Assembly (NCBI GenBank): GCA_004369085.1
Contig: ML210542.1
Span: 1-17,480 of the forward strand
DNA from: Coprinopsis marcescibilis
Lineage: Eukaryota > Basidiomycota > Agaricomycetes > Agaricales > Psathyrellaceae
DNA length: 17,480 nt
Reading direction: 5' to 3'
Shown here: piece by piece, positions 15,771 to 17,480 of the stretch
How the letters are laid out: each line of letters begins with the position of its first letter
How positions within the stretch are numbered: the stretch's first letter is position 1
Notes under the pieces: model-generated
Database searches by the model: none
What the model was told of the DNA's origin: nothing
Seen by the model: only the letters and a program-made list of their open reading frames with translations
Position numbers and translations under genes: made by a program

Positions 15771-17480
15771 CTACCTATCAATCCGGGGTTGACTTGGCGT
15801 GAACCTCGTACGGTATGTGAACATAGCGTTCTGCGGGCGGACGAACGTATCCATCGCATCCAAGCTCCCAGCAAGTTCATACTGCCACCCTCCACCACCA
15901 ACTACCCTTCCAGGCCGGAACGCCACTCGCCCACCAGAGTATTTCAGGATCGTCACGTTTGGCATCCCCGCGCCCGTTTGGACCAGAGGGGCCGCAGCGC
16001 ACTGGGGCGCTCCTTCCGCGTCGGATCTTGGCGGTGCGTCGAATTTCTGAGCCAATATCTTTTCTTGTTCCACTTCCTCTATCGTTCTCCCAGCACTCAA
16101 GAGACCGGTCCCGCCCCAACTCCCAGGCGGGGCAGGATAGGGCGGAAATTGCAGAAGCAGGTCTGTCAAGGATGGGAAGAGCTCTGACTGGGTGACACAG
16201 TCCAACAACAGATTCTGAAAGGATGCAAACTCAAAAATAAGCGTGAGCCAGCCGAGGAAACGCAAAGCGCACATACCACATAGTCCTTTAGCGAGGGCCG
16301 CCCTTGCTCGGACCTACAGCGCTCAACGCTGACTCTCAGCTGCTGCAGCTGCGGGAACGGGTGGGTTTGGAAATAGTCCTCCGTCTGCGGCCCAAAGAAC
16401 CACCACCCTCTGCAGGTGGACAAAATGTGGAGCGATCGGAGGGACAGTTGGTGCTGAGGGATGACGCGGTTCCAGAGGTCTGCCCCCATCTCTTGCTGGA
16501 CGGCTTCTTCCCAATGAGTGTGATAGCATGCGATCTCGAGCTCTTGTAGCTCGCCAGAGTATGAACTAAGGTATACAAGCATTTCGTGCGAGGCCGTGGC
16601 GCCTTTCAGGCTGCGCAGGCGGACTCCCGTGTTCGCGAGCACCGTCCAGAACCCGAATTGCCCTGCTTGGTTGAGAGTGGCTTTATCGCCTGTGCTGATG
16701 GAATCGTGCCGATACTTTAGAGGACATCTGAGGTGGGTGAGAGAAGATAGATAGGGGAGCGTTGGGGTTTTGCTGCGTATGTCCGAGACGAAGTCATTGT
16801 TCAATTTAAGATGGGTAAGTGCGCAGAAAGGTCCAGTCGTATTTTGGCCAAAGAATTCTTCCATCGTTGCAAGGGGAGATCGTCTGGACCATCCGGCAAG
16901 GACTGGGACGTTGAATACGACGCGCTGGAGGTTCGTCCTTGAAGTTTCCATTACCTTGGCTGCTAAGCTGGTCAGAGATGTGACTAGGGCGTCGGTGAAC
17001 TGTGATCCGGCAGTTTCTACCCCAAACGAGGTGAGATTGTGCAGCGGAGAATCGCTGAGGAGAGAAAGCATCTCTCCAACCCTCATACTGCTGTGTTGGC
17101 TTGAATCGATCCCGAAAACTTCCAGTTCTCGTAACCCTGGCATCATGGGCCTGATGCACCCAAGAACAGCCATAAAAATCTCGTCCGACTCTGTGAACCG
17201 AAACCATAGCCTTACAAATTGCAAGGTGAGAAACAGCGTTACACTTGATATGCACCCGAACACCGTGTACGGCTCACCTTAGCTTTCTGATGTGCTTCAG
17301 AGATTGGAGGGCCGGCACCAGCGAAGCTTTCCATCGAGCCTCAAACTGTTCATTTGCTTCGGTGGAGTCTTGCCTACTAGGAGGGATTATGTGCTCGATC
17401 ACGAGCTCCTGGATGGCGGTCTGGGCTGGGAGCTCCTCTGAGCTTGCTAGATAGTCCAGAGTAAATTCATATCTTCAGGG
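15771..17480 (-). CDS. F-box/LRR-like protein B, 5' end outside the window
   Basis: Exons up to 17278, 17210-16277 and 16214-15771 join in frame and end at TAG. The visible part aligns throughout with protein A: WKASLxPAL, KLR, FTESD, a LANTGVRLRSLK block, then ATASxEML, and ELFPSLTDLLLQF against ERFPLLKQLLIEF. The F-box itself lies beyond the window. Introns are 17277-17211 (GTGAGC...TAAG, 67 bp) and 16276-16215 (GTATGT...TTTCAG, 62 bp), at the same positions and phases as in A. The C-terminal tail after the last intron is 147 residues against 81 in A and adds a Gly-rich stretch. In the frame shared with A an in-frame TGA lies at 17477-17475, so either another exon boundary falls there or this copy is broken. 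The likely role is as an SCF substrate adaptor. Confidence 0.8.
16215..16276 (-). other. Last intron of F-box gene B (62 bp)
   Basis: The donor is GTATGT after GACTATGTG and the acceptor TTTCAG, in phase 0. The join gives KDYV-NLLLDCV, matching the last intron of gene A in place and phase. Confidence 0.88.
17211..17277 (-). other. Intron in F-box gene B (67 bp)
   Basis: The donor is GTGAGC after AAG CTA AG, the acceptor TTTGTAAG, and the phase is 2, the same position as the 71-bp intron of gene A. The join reads KLR-LWFRFTESD. Confidence 0.85.

Noticed and set aside
1..17480. CRISPR array, bacterial operon or biosynthetic cluster
   Set aside because: No regularly spaced repeats, no bacterial-type gene packing; introns and a eukaryotic tRNA intron show a nuclear fungal locus.

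Overview
The window looks like a chromosomal segment of a filamentous fungus, most likely a basidiomycete of the Agaricomycetes type. The grounds are short spliceosomal introns of about 55-80 bp with CTAAC/CTGAC-like branch points, an intron-containing nuclear tRNA-Gly, a non-LTR retrotransposon of the fungal Tad1/I type, and tandem F-box genes of the kind that are expanded in these fungi. No species can be named from the sequence alone.

Layout. Positions 1-417 hold an open frame entering from the left edge, possibly the tail of another gene (weak). From roughly 0.45 to 7.50 kb lies an almost full-length non-LTR retrotransposon on the + strand: a pyrimidine-rich leader with GTCGCTT repeats, an ORF1 with RRM-like folds, and an 1894-codon ORF2. 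ORF2 carries a coiled coil, nuclear localisation signal, hydrophobic segment, AP endonuclease, reverse transcriptase, RNase H and CCHC knuckle, and the element ends in a 9-bp tandem repeat. ORF1 and ORF2 share one reading frame and are parted only by a TGA directly followed by ATG; the stop appears to fall inside an RRM-like domain. About 58 bp beyond the element's 3' end, facing it, is a tRNA-Gly(GCC) gene with a 19-nt intron (minus strand).

The right-hand half holds three protein genes, all on the minus strand. From 12462 to 8105 is a three-exon gene for a predicted 1353-residue protein: disordered Ser/Pro-rich N-terminus with several CDK-type sites, a SAM-like domain split by an intron, Gln-rich repeats, a long run of R-E heptads forming a charged coiled coil, and a C-terminal membrane anchor. 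From 15050 to 13258 and from beyond 17480 to 15771 are two tandem paralogues of an F-box/leucine-rich-repeat family with conserved intron positions. Both are probable substrate adaptors of SCF ubiquitin ligases; the second is cut by the window edge.

There is no sign of an operon-like system, CRISPR array or biosynthetic cluster. The least ordinary items are the retrotransposon's single-stop fused architecture with an internal membrane-like segment, its position beside a tRNA gene that lacks a nearby pol III terminator, and the heptad-array tail-anchored SAM protein.
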